A stretch of DNA of 64,000 nt. Source: Carettochelys insculpta. Its lineage: Eukaryota; Chordata; Testudines; Carettochelyidae. The stretch is taken from contig NC_134144.1 of the NCBI RefSeq assembly GCF_033958435.1, positions 9,294,010 through 9,358,009 on the forward strand, written 5' to 3'. Shown in pieces: positions 55,232 to 64,000 of the stretch (positions are counted from its first letter, which is position 1; each line of letters begins with the position of its first letter). A program made the translations under genes and the position numbers. Under the pieces are notes generated by a model. It was not told the origin of the DNA. It was given only the letters and a program-made list of their open reading frames with translations, and searched no databases.

Positions 55232-57000
55232 GTCATATGCATAACGGTGGCATTTTCAAAACACTGTAAGAGACATCAAGTCTCACACTTCAAGGCCTCA
55301 GCTGAATACCAGCTGGAATTAAGATTTCCCCCATCTCCTTGCACTGGGCAATAAACGGCCAAAAGGAATGGATTCCTCCTGCACCTGGACCAAGGCCCTT
55401 CAGAGGGCCCCACAGGTAAGCAGTGGCCTGGGCCAGGGCAGTTGGGTTTCTGCACTTGCCCAAATTCTGTGCTAGGGTGGGGGTGGGGGTTACTTGGCTG
55501 GGGAGTGCAGAGAGTTTGAGTGGTGGGGGAGCCTGGGGAGAGACAGGGGTGAGGGAAGAAATGGCGGCGGGGAGGCAGAATGAGGCGGGACGCAGCGGCT
55601 GGGAGGAGAGCTGGTACTGGTGCGATAGTGCTCAGCTCTTTTTGGTGGCTGGGAGATGACATTTGCCTGGTGAGAACAGGGCTGGGGCTTTGGTTCCTTC
55701 GCTCCTGGGGATATTGGGTCAGCCAGCGCGGTACATAAAGCTGGCACCACCATGCGGCCTCAGAGACATTTTGCCTGCTTGGTTCTGTGAGGTGAGTGGG
55801 TGCTGGTGCTATTAAAACAGCAGCCAGCCTGGATTTTACTGACCTGATTCATGCCCCTGGGCAGTTCCTGCTCATGGTCTGAGGTGCTTGCTGCTATTGA
55901 AACCAACACAGGAAAGGCTCAGGCTTGGCTGTGGGAAGAAGCGAGAACGAGGTGGTAACTTTTGCAGTTTGAGTCCAGCCCATTTCTTCCTGTCAGGAGG
56001 CACAGGCCAGCTGCTGGTGAGGCCTGACACCTTGTTTTAGTGTGTGAAGGAAGGACAGATTCCTCAATTAGCTTTAACAGGGAGCTTGCCGTGATGTGTT
56101 CTGCAAGATCCAGGAGACGGGGGGGGGGGGGGGGGGGGGCGGGGGTTTGCAAGCTGCCTGCTTGTCAGCTATCGGCGTCTATAAAAGATTTGTGACTGAC
56201 GTGTGATATCCAAAGGTAGTGCTTGTAAGTGCCTTCCTCATGTCTGGCACATGGTACAAAACGTGCACCCTTCTGTTGATGAAGAAACTGCAGAAAAAGA
56301 GGGGTTTTTCCCCCCCAAAAAATAATTTGCTTGGGGCCAGGGATTTAGCAGCAAGAGAGGAGGGAGGGAGAGAGAGAAGTGGGTGGGGTTTGAGAGGTGA
56401 GGGCAGGGCATCTCCATGGGAGCTGCTTCCTCCCCCTGTGAAAGCTTCCCCTAATGCCATACCCAGTCACCACAGGCTGTGTGAGCACTGCTGTCAAGGT
56501 TTCATTTAAAGGTCTCAGTAAACCATCTGTCTAAAGAAGGCTGCAACCTGAACTCTAGTCCCTGAGACAAGGTGGTTTTAGATTTTTTCCTCTCTCCTTG
56601 ACAGGACCTTAGCTCTGTAGCCTGAAATTAACTTGACGGGTTAACTCAGGGAGATGGCAATCAGATTAATTCAGGGGCTGCGAGCTTCACATCGTCGTTT
56701 CAAATAGCCAGAGATCCACGACTGATGTGCTTTGGATTTTAATAGGGCTCCTTTGCATTTCACTTGACTGCATTTGATTTTGACTGGGGGCGGGGCATGT
56801 ACAAGACTGAAACAGATGACGAAGATGATCTCAGGACTCACCTGGGATGTGTATGAGAAGGCATCTACCACAGCTAGAAAGCCTTGTGCAGAAACTGAGC
56901 AGTTTCTTTGACAGTCAATATATCAAGGCTAGGCACTAACTCTTGTTTTGTTTATGACGGTGACCAATGCACCCACAAGAAAATGCTTGGATCCTGATGC
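55232..57000. other. No recognised gene; GC-rich and poly-G
   Basis: 55380-55800 is GC-rich with opposite-strand open frames and a donor-like CAG-GTAAGC near 55417 but no matching acceptor exon. The tract 56119-56139 is 21 G, then C and GGGGG. No domain. Confidence 0.45.
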
Positions 57001-57830
57001 ATGCTGTTTGCAAGTGATGTAGTGCTGATGGGGGACAGCAAATCCCAAGTTCAACAAGATTTGGAGAGATGGAACTGTCTACTTAAAAAAATGGCCTGGA
57101 AATCAGCCAAAATTAAACAGAGCATACTATCCCTAGATTACATCATATGTTATAGGAAGACAATGAGATTAAGCTGGAAGGCAACCACAACCAAGAGTAC
57201 AGAAGTTTAAGTATTCAGGCTCTACAGCACAGGATAAAGGTGAACTCAAACAACTCATAAATAGACGAGGAAAGGCATGAACTACGTGGAGAGGAGTGAG
57301 TAAAGTGATCTTCAATAGGAGAATTTCTATCACACTGAAAAGTATGATCAGAAAGATAACTGGGCCTTTACATTTGAATGGCTCAAGGGTGGGCACCAAG
57401 GAAGAGACAAGAGCAGAAATAATGGAAATAATGTTAAGCTAGATGATTGGAAACATGGAGAAGGGCCATGTTAGGAACAAACAAATTAAAGGAAGTATGA
57501 AAGTGATATCAACTATAGACAGAGAGAATCCAGGCTTAGATGGGTTGGACATGTGAAAAGAATATCAGAACAGTGCATAGGAAGTGGGGTGTTAAATTTA
57601 AAAGTGGAGGGTAAGGGAGGGGTTGGAAAGCCCAGAATTGGGTGGTTGGATGTTATATAAGAGGATTGGATTAGCTGTGGAGTTTAAGGAATTCCTTCAA
57701 GATCACTTGGGATGCAGAAGGACTCAAGAAGCCAAACCCATAGATGAAACTAAGTCTAGAAGTCAACATTTGTTTATGGTCATCGTCTGTATGACTTCAA
57801 TGACCACACCCTAAAGCAGTCATGAAGTTA
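57001..57830 (+). pseudogene. RTE-like LINE remnant
   Basis: MLFASDVVLMGDSKSQVQQD begins at RT motif C, normally FADDVVL, here with the first Asp replaced by Ser. It is followed by LERWNCLLKKMAWKSAKIKQ, later WRGVSKVIFNRRISITLKS and VRNKQIKGSMKVIS, and KPRIGWLDVI, the order seen at the C-terminus of RTE/BovB-type LINEs. Stops and frame changes are frequent. This is a different family from the finger-bearing LINE. Confidence 0.6.
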
Positions 57831-58689
57831 ATCTATTCATATCCTGTCCTTTGGAAGCAATAGATGCCCACGGCTGCTGTTCTCTGCTTTTCACAGGGGG
57901 ACTAAATTCTGTCAGTCCCCAGCCGTCCTCAGAATCAAGGTGAGGAAAAACTGGTAGGCCCCTGAATTTTCCCCCTACTCCCTTTCAGGTCTGGTATTGG
58001 CCACAGGTTGGCAGGACCAATGAACTGGGACCAAGAGCACAAAGACAAGATACTCATCTATTTTCTGTCTTCAGCAATCTGGCTGCTATGAAACAGAACT
58101 TGATAGTTCTCCACCATCTTCATCAGTTTCATGCCCACTCCTCAACTTCTGGAGTTTATTGAAGACCTATTGTGAGATTTTTCAATAACAAATGCACGAG
58201 TGATGGATCCAGCTTTGGGGCAGTATAAAAATTCTGTACTTGGCATTTCCCATGACGCACAGACTTTAATGAAGATGGGATGGTGTGTTAGATTATGGCA
58301 TATCACTAAATTATGAGAAGTCAGCTGAAGACTAAATTCTGCGTTGGCAGAAATAGCTTTCAGCCAAATCTGAAATTGCTTTACAGATGAGGAGGGTGGG
58401 GCCTCTCAAGCATGCTGTAGTTTCTATTACTGAATCAATCTCCTTTTAGATTAAAAGGGGGATCCTCATTTTAGTGATTTTTTTCTGACCTATCACATAT
58501 GGAACTGCTTCCGTACAGATAATGAATTAAGGTAAATAAATAATCTGACGCCAGGGAATATTCAAAACTACATGGGAGGGTTTAAATGATTCTTCACCTC
58601 CCAGGAAATTTCATTATTCATCATATAGGCTGAGCAGCAGAGTTTAAAAGACCACGTGTTATCAGAGACAGTGAATAATGTATAACCCT
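57831..58689. other. No recognised gene
   Basis: Unassigned AT-rich sequence with no notable open frame. Confidence 0.5.
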
Positions 58690-58870
58690 AGCCTTAGTCT
58701 AAGGCAGAAAAATGATAGACACACTCGTTTAGCTGCGTGAATTGTGTCTGTGTAGTCGACGTACCTCACCGAGATTTTCCGAGCTGTCCACACATCAGGT
58801 CAATGGGAGAAACTCTCCCATTGACTTGCCTCACGCTTCCCTTTCTGTGTGAGGGAATCTTCCCGTGTCT
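58690..58870. mobile_element. PIF/Harbinger-type fragment
   Basis: AGTCGACGTACCTCACCGAG, GTCAATGGGAGAAACTCTCC and TGACTTGCCTCACGCTTCC resemble the internal part of a family A-like MITE. The left terminal region is rearranged and no duplication is visible. Confidence 0.4.
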
Positions 58871-59271
58871 GTCGTGAGCTAAGTGTTCCTTCCTGGACCA
58901 TTAAGCTTCACCACTGACTTGTCCCTGAGCTTCATGTGCTGGCCAAATACCTTGTGGGCATTTCCACACGAGCAACCCAAACACACAGCACGATGCTGTT
59001 TTCTTCCCTTTGCTGCTCCAGTGCTGGCCTCGTGCTGTCGTGGGCCCCGTGCTACAGCATCATTTGTTCTCTGGTAAATCTCCCCTAGGGCAATACGTAA
59101 AGCAGAGAAACAGCAACGCGAAACCCCAGCGGCCAGAAAGATGACAGGATCTTCTAGACTCTCTCTTTAAACTGGCAGAAGGAAGTCATGAGCACTCATG
59201 TTTGCAGTGGGGCCGACAGCCATGGCAGGCCACGGGGCAAAGTGGGATGGAGGCCTGGCTCCATGCTCCAG

Positions 59272-59312
59272 AAGGGGCGGGGCCAAGGGCAAAAGGGGCG
59301 GGGCCAAGGGCA
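59272..59312. repeat. Two tandem GC-box units
   Basis: AAGGGGCGGGGCCAAGGGCA occurs twice with a 21-bp period. Each unit has an Sp1-type GGGGCGGGG. It lies in a GC-rich stretch (59200-59660) without a supported gene. Confidence 0.7.
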
Positions 59313-60992
59313 GTCACCCTTAGCAGCCTTGGGCCCCCACCCCCACAGGCATGCAGCATGGTACTGCAGTGCTAGTGGCACTTTAAAGGGGCCTGAAGCT
59401 CCGGCTGTGGATGCCGCAGCTAAAGTAGCAGTGGTGGCTGGACTCAAGCGGGGTCGGTTATGTACAGGGTTTACAACCTAGTTCAATGGCTCTCAGAAGC
59501 CCTCTCCCCCACACAAAAACTGGTTCTGCACCTCTGATGGGGGGTGGGGTCAGAGCTCGGGGCCCCACTGAAAGGCACAGCCCTGGGGCAACTGCCCCCC
59601 TTCTCCCTCACCCACCACTGGTGGGCCTGCAGGTCTGGGTATTTCTAACTCAGAAGGAAGCCCAGGAGTAAGGGAAAGAAATCAGCTGACACAAACTGCC
59701 CACAAAAGCTGCTGGAGGAGTTCTCCGCTATGGAAAAGGACCTGAGCAGTGAAAGCCCCGTTTTGAAATGGAACATTTTTAGCTTTGGAAGTTCCAGTCA
59801 TTCTAACCTTTATTCTAGGGCTGCTCAATCAATCAATAAATCCATCTGAGGGGACAGAGGGAGGGAAAGACTGAAAAAACTAACTAATTTTAATCTTTCA
59901 CACACACACAAAGAGAGCCAAGTTGTGGTGCCAGCTTGCACAAAAAACATCGTGTGCAATTTCTTGCTTCCCTGAAAGTTTTAAAAATTTTCATTTCCAG
60001 TTCCATATAAAATACTTCGCCCTCTCCCCCAGTTTTTCAGGATTGCCAAGCAGCCGGAGAACGCATTAAATTCCAACTAGAGCTGTGTGAATGTGTTTGT
60101 TATACTGCTGTTGCTGTGCATAGGTATAGTCACAGAGAGATACAGTTAGAGAGATAAAGTCCTTAGCTTAACACTCCTTGAGAAACCTGTAAACATAAAG
60201 GAAAACTTTCTAACTAGCATTCTATTTTTTAAAATTATGTTGATGCCCCCATTGGTGCTTGTGTAGTGGTTCGCAATTTTGGTTGACACGACTTCTTTAG
60301 CTCGGTTTGTAACTGATTGCTTTGAAAGGGATGAAGTCAAGAAGGTTTTCATCAAAAAAACTTTTAAAGAAGTCAGAGCCTACAACTAGCTATGATGAAT
60401 TCAACAACTGATAATGTCTTGCTTCCCATAGTAACTATTGTTACCATAGCACCAAGGTAAGGGATGGGCCACAGGTTACAGGTGTCAAGCATGTGATACA
60501 AGAAGGAATTTTTTTATAATTGTGAGAGTGACAATGCATTGACATCCAATTTCTTTTCTGAGGGTTTCCTTGTGTATCTTCAATACAGAGATGCATGCCT
60601 GGGGGCATTGCTCTCTATCTGTAATAGATCTATTTTCCTCCTCCCCTGAAGCTGCTGTACTGATTTGTAACCCATATGACTCTAACAAGCTCTTGTGACC
60701 TCAACAAGCAGGCTGATGAAATGTTTTGACTTTGCTGTGTCTTATTTTGAAGATTTCCTAACTCAAAAATGACTAAAATCTAACAAAAGCTTCAGTCACA
60801 GTGATTAAAAGGCAGAGGCATTTCTACTAACTTTTAATAAAAAGACTAGTAGTATTCTGTAATTTCAGTACGAAATAGTACCAAAACATTTCCATTCCAC
60901 AGAAACAGAGCTTTACACCTCATCCTTTTTGCCAGTGACAAGGGAGTACATTTGTGTAAAATGTTCTCAAATGAGAATGTGCCATTGGGAAG
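59313..60992. other. No recognised gene
   Basis: Unassigned. An imperfect X-box-like site, GTTACCATAGCACC, lies at 60440-60453 in a near-palindromic context with CCATAGTAAC upstream. Confidence 0.45.
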
Positions 60993-61122
60993 TTGGACTA
61001 TCACTGGAGGCTTTTCAGAACAGTTTTAGACAGACACCTGTTGGGGATGGTCTAGTTATTACGTAGTCCTGCCCTGAGTGCAGGGGACTGGACTAGATAA
61101 TGTAACGAGGTCCTTTTGAGAA
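60993..61122 (+). mobile_element. CR1 LINE 3' end, diverged
   Basis: TTTTAGACAGACACCTGTTG, GGATGGTCTAGTTATTACGT and GCAGGGGACTGGACTAGATA are in CR1 order. The terminal ATTCTATGA is lost. Confidence 0.8.
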
Positions 61123-62117
61123 ATAACACTTCCCTGTTTTGCTTAAACTAGTGGTATATGGTGACCAGACTTACCATTATTGGGACGGTCTCGATAATAG
61201 GGCCTTTGTCTTATATAAGCATCCATTCCTCTCCATCTACTTCCTCCCACACACACACCATCCTGTCCATATCTGACCACCCTAGATGGTCGCACTTTAC
61301 ATTTACTTTGCATGCATGGAAATGACAAGAAATCAGTAATGTAGTGTATTGTAACAGCAGCAATAAAATCTAGTGCCTCTGTCTTCTGAATACTGCATTT
61401 TTTCCCCCCATGGTAATGTATGTGAAGTAAGCAATGCTATTTTTAAGGAAGAGCACCTACATTAAAGGAGGAAGACGATGAGCTAATAGCACTAATTAAA
61501 TCAAATCTAATAAAAAAAATCTATTGGTTCCAAAGATTCTGTATTTATACATATGTTTATATTATTGATGCAATAATTTCTGTCGGTCATCTGCAAGGAG
61601 TGAATTTTGGAAGACTCTGGATCTAAAAACTACAGGTCTTTAGCCATAAAACTTTATTCATAGTCTAGCCCCTAGAGGGAGACAGGCAGCGTTAATGCCA
61701 GTTGAACAGCCAATGGTCATGATTTCATAATTAAAGGTTCAGGTCTGTCATTTAAACCTCTTCACTTCAGCTCAAGAGTACATTGTCTCTTGCCTAAATT
61801 TGCAGCCGTGTCCTCCACAAATTTCTGAATTACTGGTTTATTTTCAAGCAAAATCTCAAAACATCATGTATGAGGTTACATCAATTGATTAAATTTGTCC
61901 TGCTGAGTCTCTTTTTTGGTGTCCAAAGAAATATAAAAAGGTTTGAACATGAAATTGAAAACAAAATGCCAAAGTTAGGGAAAAAATACAGAAAAAATCC
62001 ACTCCAATATGTTTTCTGTTAAAAATCTGATTAATTCTAAAGGCATTTTATTTTTAGGCACAAAAATTGGGAAAAATCAGACATCTTCAATGTGCTACAC
62101 CTAAGTTTAAAGTCAAT
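61123..62117. other. No recognised gene
   Basis: Unassigned AT-rich sequence. Confidence 0.5.
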
Positions 62118-62480
62118 ATCGTAGAATCATAGGCTATGTCTAGACTGCAGGCGTCTGTCGACAACTTCTGTAGACAGAGCGTGCCTCCAGATTGCAGATC
62201 TCTCAGAAGAGATTGCCGGTTGGGAGTGTTCTGTCGACATCCTTGTACACCTTGTTCCACGAGGAAGAAGGGATGTGTCTATATAGGGGTTTTTCTGACA
62301 TTTGGCCCCGTGTAGATGGGCCAAATGTCAGAAAAGGCTCTCCCGACAGAATAGTTGGCAAAAGATATGCAAATTGCAACATGCAATTTGTATATCTTTT
62401 GCCAATAGTTTCCCCACTATCTAGACACAGCCAAAGGATTGGAAGAGACCTCCAGAGGTCATTGAGTTCAACACCCCTCA
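62118..62480 (-). mobile_element. CR1 3' end split by a MITE
   Basis: The plus strand reads TCGTAGAATCATA up to 62131, is interrupted, and resumes at about 62435 with GGATTGGAAGAGACCTCCAG and AGGTCATTGAGTTCAAC. The two parts are consecutive in the CR1 3' end. The intervening 301 bp is a MITE. Confidence 0.75.
62132..62432. mobile_element. PIF/Harbinger-like MITE, family C, nested in CR1
   Basis: The termini GGCTATGTCTAGAC and GTCTAGACACAGCC are near-perfect inverse repeats. The interior has CTGTCGACAACTTCTG, TCTGTCGACATCC and an internal inverted pair around 62298-62334 (TCTGACATTTGGCCC and GGGCCAAATGTCAGA). The second half holds GGCAAAAGATATGCAAATTG facing CAATTTGTATATCTTTTGCC, another inverted pair. 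Confidence 0.75.
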
Positions 62481-64000
62481 TGTGATTTGTCTAATAGATG
62501 TATATTCTCTTATTGCAAGAGCATACAATCAAGTAGGCTTGATCACAGAGGAAACGGCTTTTAAACGTCTTTAAAACTACACACTGTAAATAGATTTCAC
62601 TGATTAATTGTTTTGCTGACCCCAAGATCTGTCTCTATAGTGTTCAGATGTCTGGCTCCTTTGCTCCAGCACATGATAAAAAGAACCTTCACAAACTGTG
62701 CTAATGTAGCTTTATACAAACAGGCATAAAAAGGCAAGATAGGTTGACTGAAATAGGAATACATTTATTTTCAACTAGCACATGACAACAAAGATGTTTA
62801 TTGTTACTTGGCTTCAGGATAAGAATCAGTAACCCTCATTATATCATAGTCAAATGAATCCAATCAAAGGTCCTCAAGAAAAAAAAAACAAAAAAAGAAA
62901 GAAAAGTTGGACTATACTTTGACTCACTCTGGGGATAAAGGATTGAAATTAATAGACGAACAATCACCTCTCTCTCACATCAGCGATTTGGAGGATAAAT
63001 TGACCCGCTTATTAAAACATATCTGGCCACATTCTTCACAAAGACAAAAAGGTCACACTATTGTGCAAAACTTACTTGTACTACAAAGGACTAGGAGATT
63101 CAATAGGACCAAATTCTAGACTTGGCAGCCCATGTGGTATTACTATTTAACACCCATTCAATGACAGAATGGCACATAGTTGCTGTATAATTAGAGCTGA
63201 GCAAACAATTGTTTTTCAATCAGTGACCAACATACAAAACAAAGCATCTTGAAAGAGCATTGTTTCAGGATGATCCAATATAGAAATCTTAGGGGTGAGG
63301 GGAATGTTTCATTTTGCAGTACAGGAGAGGAAGGTCTTTTTACTCTTTGTTCTTTACAATATATCTAGATAAATTCCTAAATGACACCTTAATTTAAAAC
63401 GAAAACCTTTTGACTTCTTACAAAGCAAATTTTTTTTTAAAGGGGGCAAAGCTGTTTGCCAGAGTGGACGGCTATTTGCAAATAATTTCAGCTGACCCAA
63501 AAGTGCACATTTGGGAAATAAAATATGCTTCACCATTCTCCAACAGGATGGAAATACTCAGTACCCACAAGAGAGGCCAGATTTTCCAAAGAGCCCAGCT
63601 CTTCTTTAGGCACTTGAGTGAACTTGCTGGTCAAAACATCTAGCTCCCTACAACTCTGGCTGGCAATCTTTTCAACAACTTCCTCTGATAACAAGGGGGC
63701 TGCAGTTTTGAAGCTGTGGCCACTGATTTACAGGTCTAAATAGAAGCTTTTAGAAATAGAACTCTTGGGGGGGGGGGGGGAAACACTCACCTCAGAATTT
63801 ACAGTAAATATTACTTGAGTGTTTGGGGCCACTGTTATTGAATACTATAGTAAAATGGAGGTCCCTAGAGAAATATAGGTAATCTAAGACAAAAATCCCA
63901 TGCCACCTTCGCGTCTCACTTTTTATAATAAATTAGCTCTACATTAATGAAAGGAAAGAAAATGAGGTTTACTCTAATGAAAAGAATAAAAAAGGAAGAA
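62481..64000. other. No recognised gene; poly-G at 63767
   Basis: AT-rich unassigned sequence. An A-rich run with G interruptions lies at about 62878-62905, and a 14-G run at 63767-63780. The end of the window is not a boundary I can interpret. Confidence 0.45.

Noticed and set aside
55380..55425. Splice-donor-like CAG-GTAAGC
   Set aside because: No acceptor with a pyrimidine tract and a matching open frame was found upstream.

Overview
This window looks like non-genic (intergenic or intronic) DNA from a vertebrate, most likely a turtle. I base that on the mix of interspersed repeats read directly in the sequence: CR1 LINE 3' ends, Penelope-like elements (PLEs), many PIF/Harbinger-type MITEs with GTCTACAC termini, Tigger-like MITEs, MIR/CORE-SINE copies, a Ty3/Gypsy pol remnant and hAT elements. 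The combination of CR1 3' tails with this MITE and PLE set is what I associate with chelonian genomes. A crocodilian or another sauropsid is not excluded. I found no convincing host protein-coding gene, tRNA, rRNA, snRNA or CRISPR array. Nearly every open frame longer than 100 codons lies in a repeat or has no recognisable domain.

Layout. 0-7 kb: one Harbinger MITE and otherwise unassigned sequence. 7.1-9.2 kb: a MIR fragment, a decayed 5'-truncated PLE (RT thumb plus GIY-YIG endonuclease) and an LTR-like segment. 11.7-12.1 kb: a LINE fragment in inverted arrangement. 13.7-18.7 kb: Harbinger and Tigger-like MITEs, a CORE-SINE and two CR1 copies. 22-24.6 kb: MIR, two Harbinger MITEs and a hAT MITE. 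25.3-26.2 kb: a Gypsy integrase split by a PLE-derived inverted dimer. 27.8-32.2 kb: Harbinger, PLE and two Tigger-like MITEs. 33-37.3 kb: two LINE 3' ends. 37.6-39.2 kb: a PLE inverted dimer with 13-bp target duplications and a hAT element with a perfect 8-bp target duplication. 40-44.4 kb: CR1, PLE pieces and a solo LTR. 46-50 kb: Harbinger, LTR-like, CR1 and LINE pieces. 50.7-52.6 kb: the longest LINE copy, minus strand. 53-62.5 kb: hAT, RTE-like LINE, CR1, and a MITE nested in CR1.

The most interesting signal is the PLE-derived family. Several copies are head-to-head inverted dimers. Each arm carries a hammerhead-ribozyme-like core (CTGANGA, stem II, GAAA), and the same tail lies downstream of the recognisable PLE endonuclease at 8.6 kb, which ties the short repeats to the parent element. 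Hammerhead motifs in PLEs are known from the literature. The inverted-dimer form and its state of preservation here are worth examining. No element in the window has intact coding capacity, so the genes do not form a working pathway.
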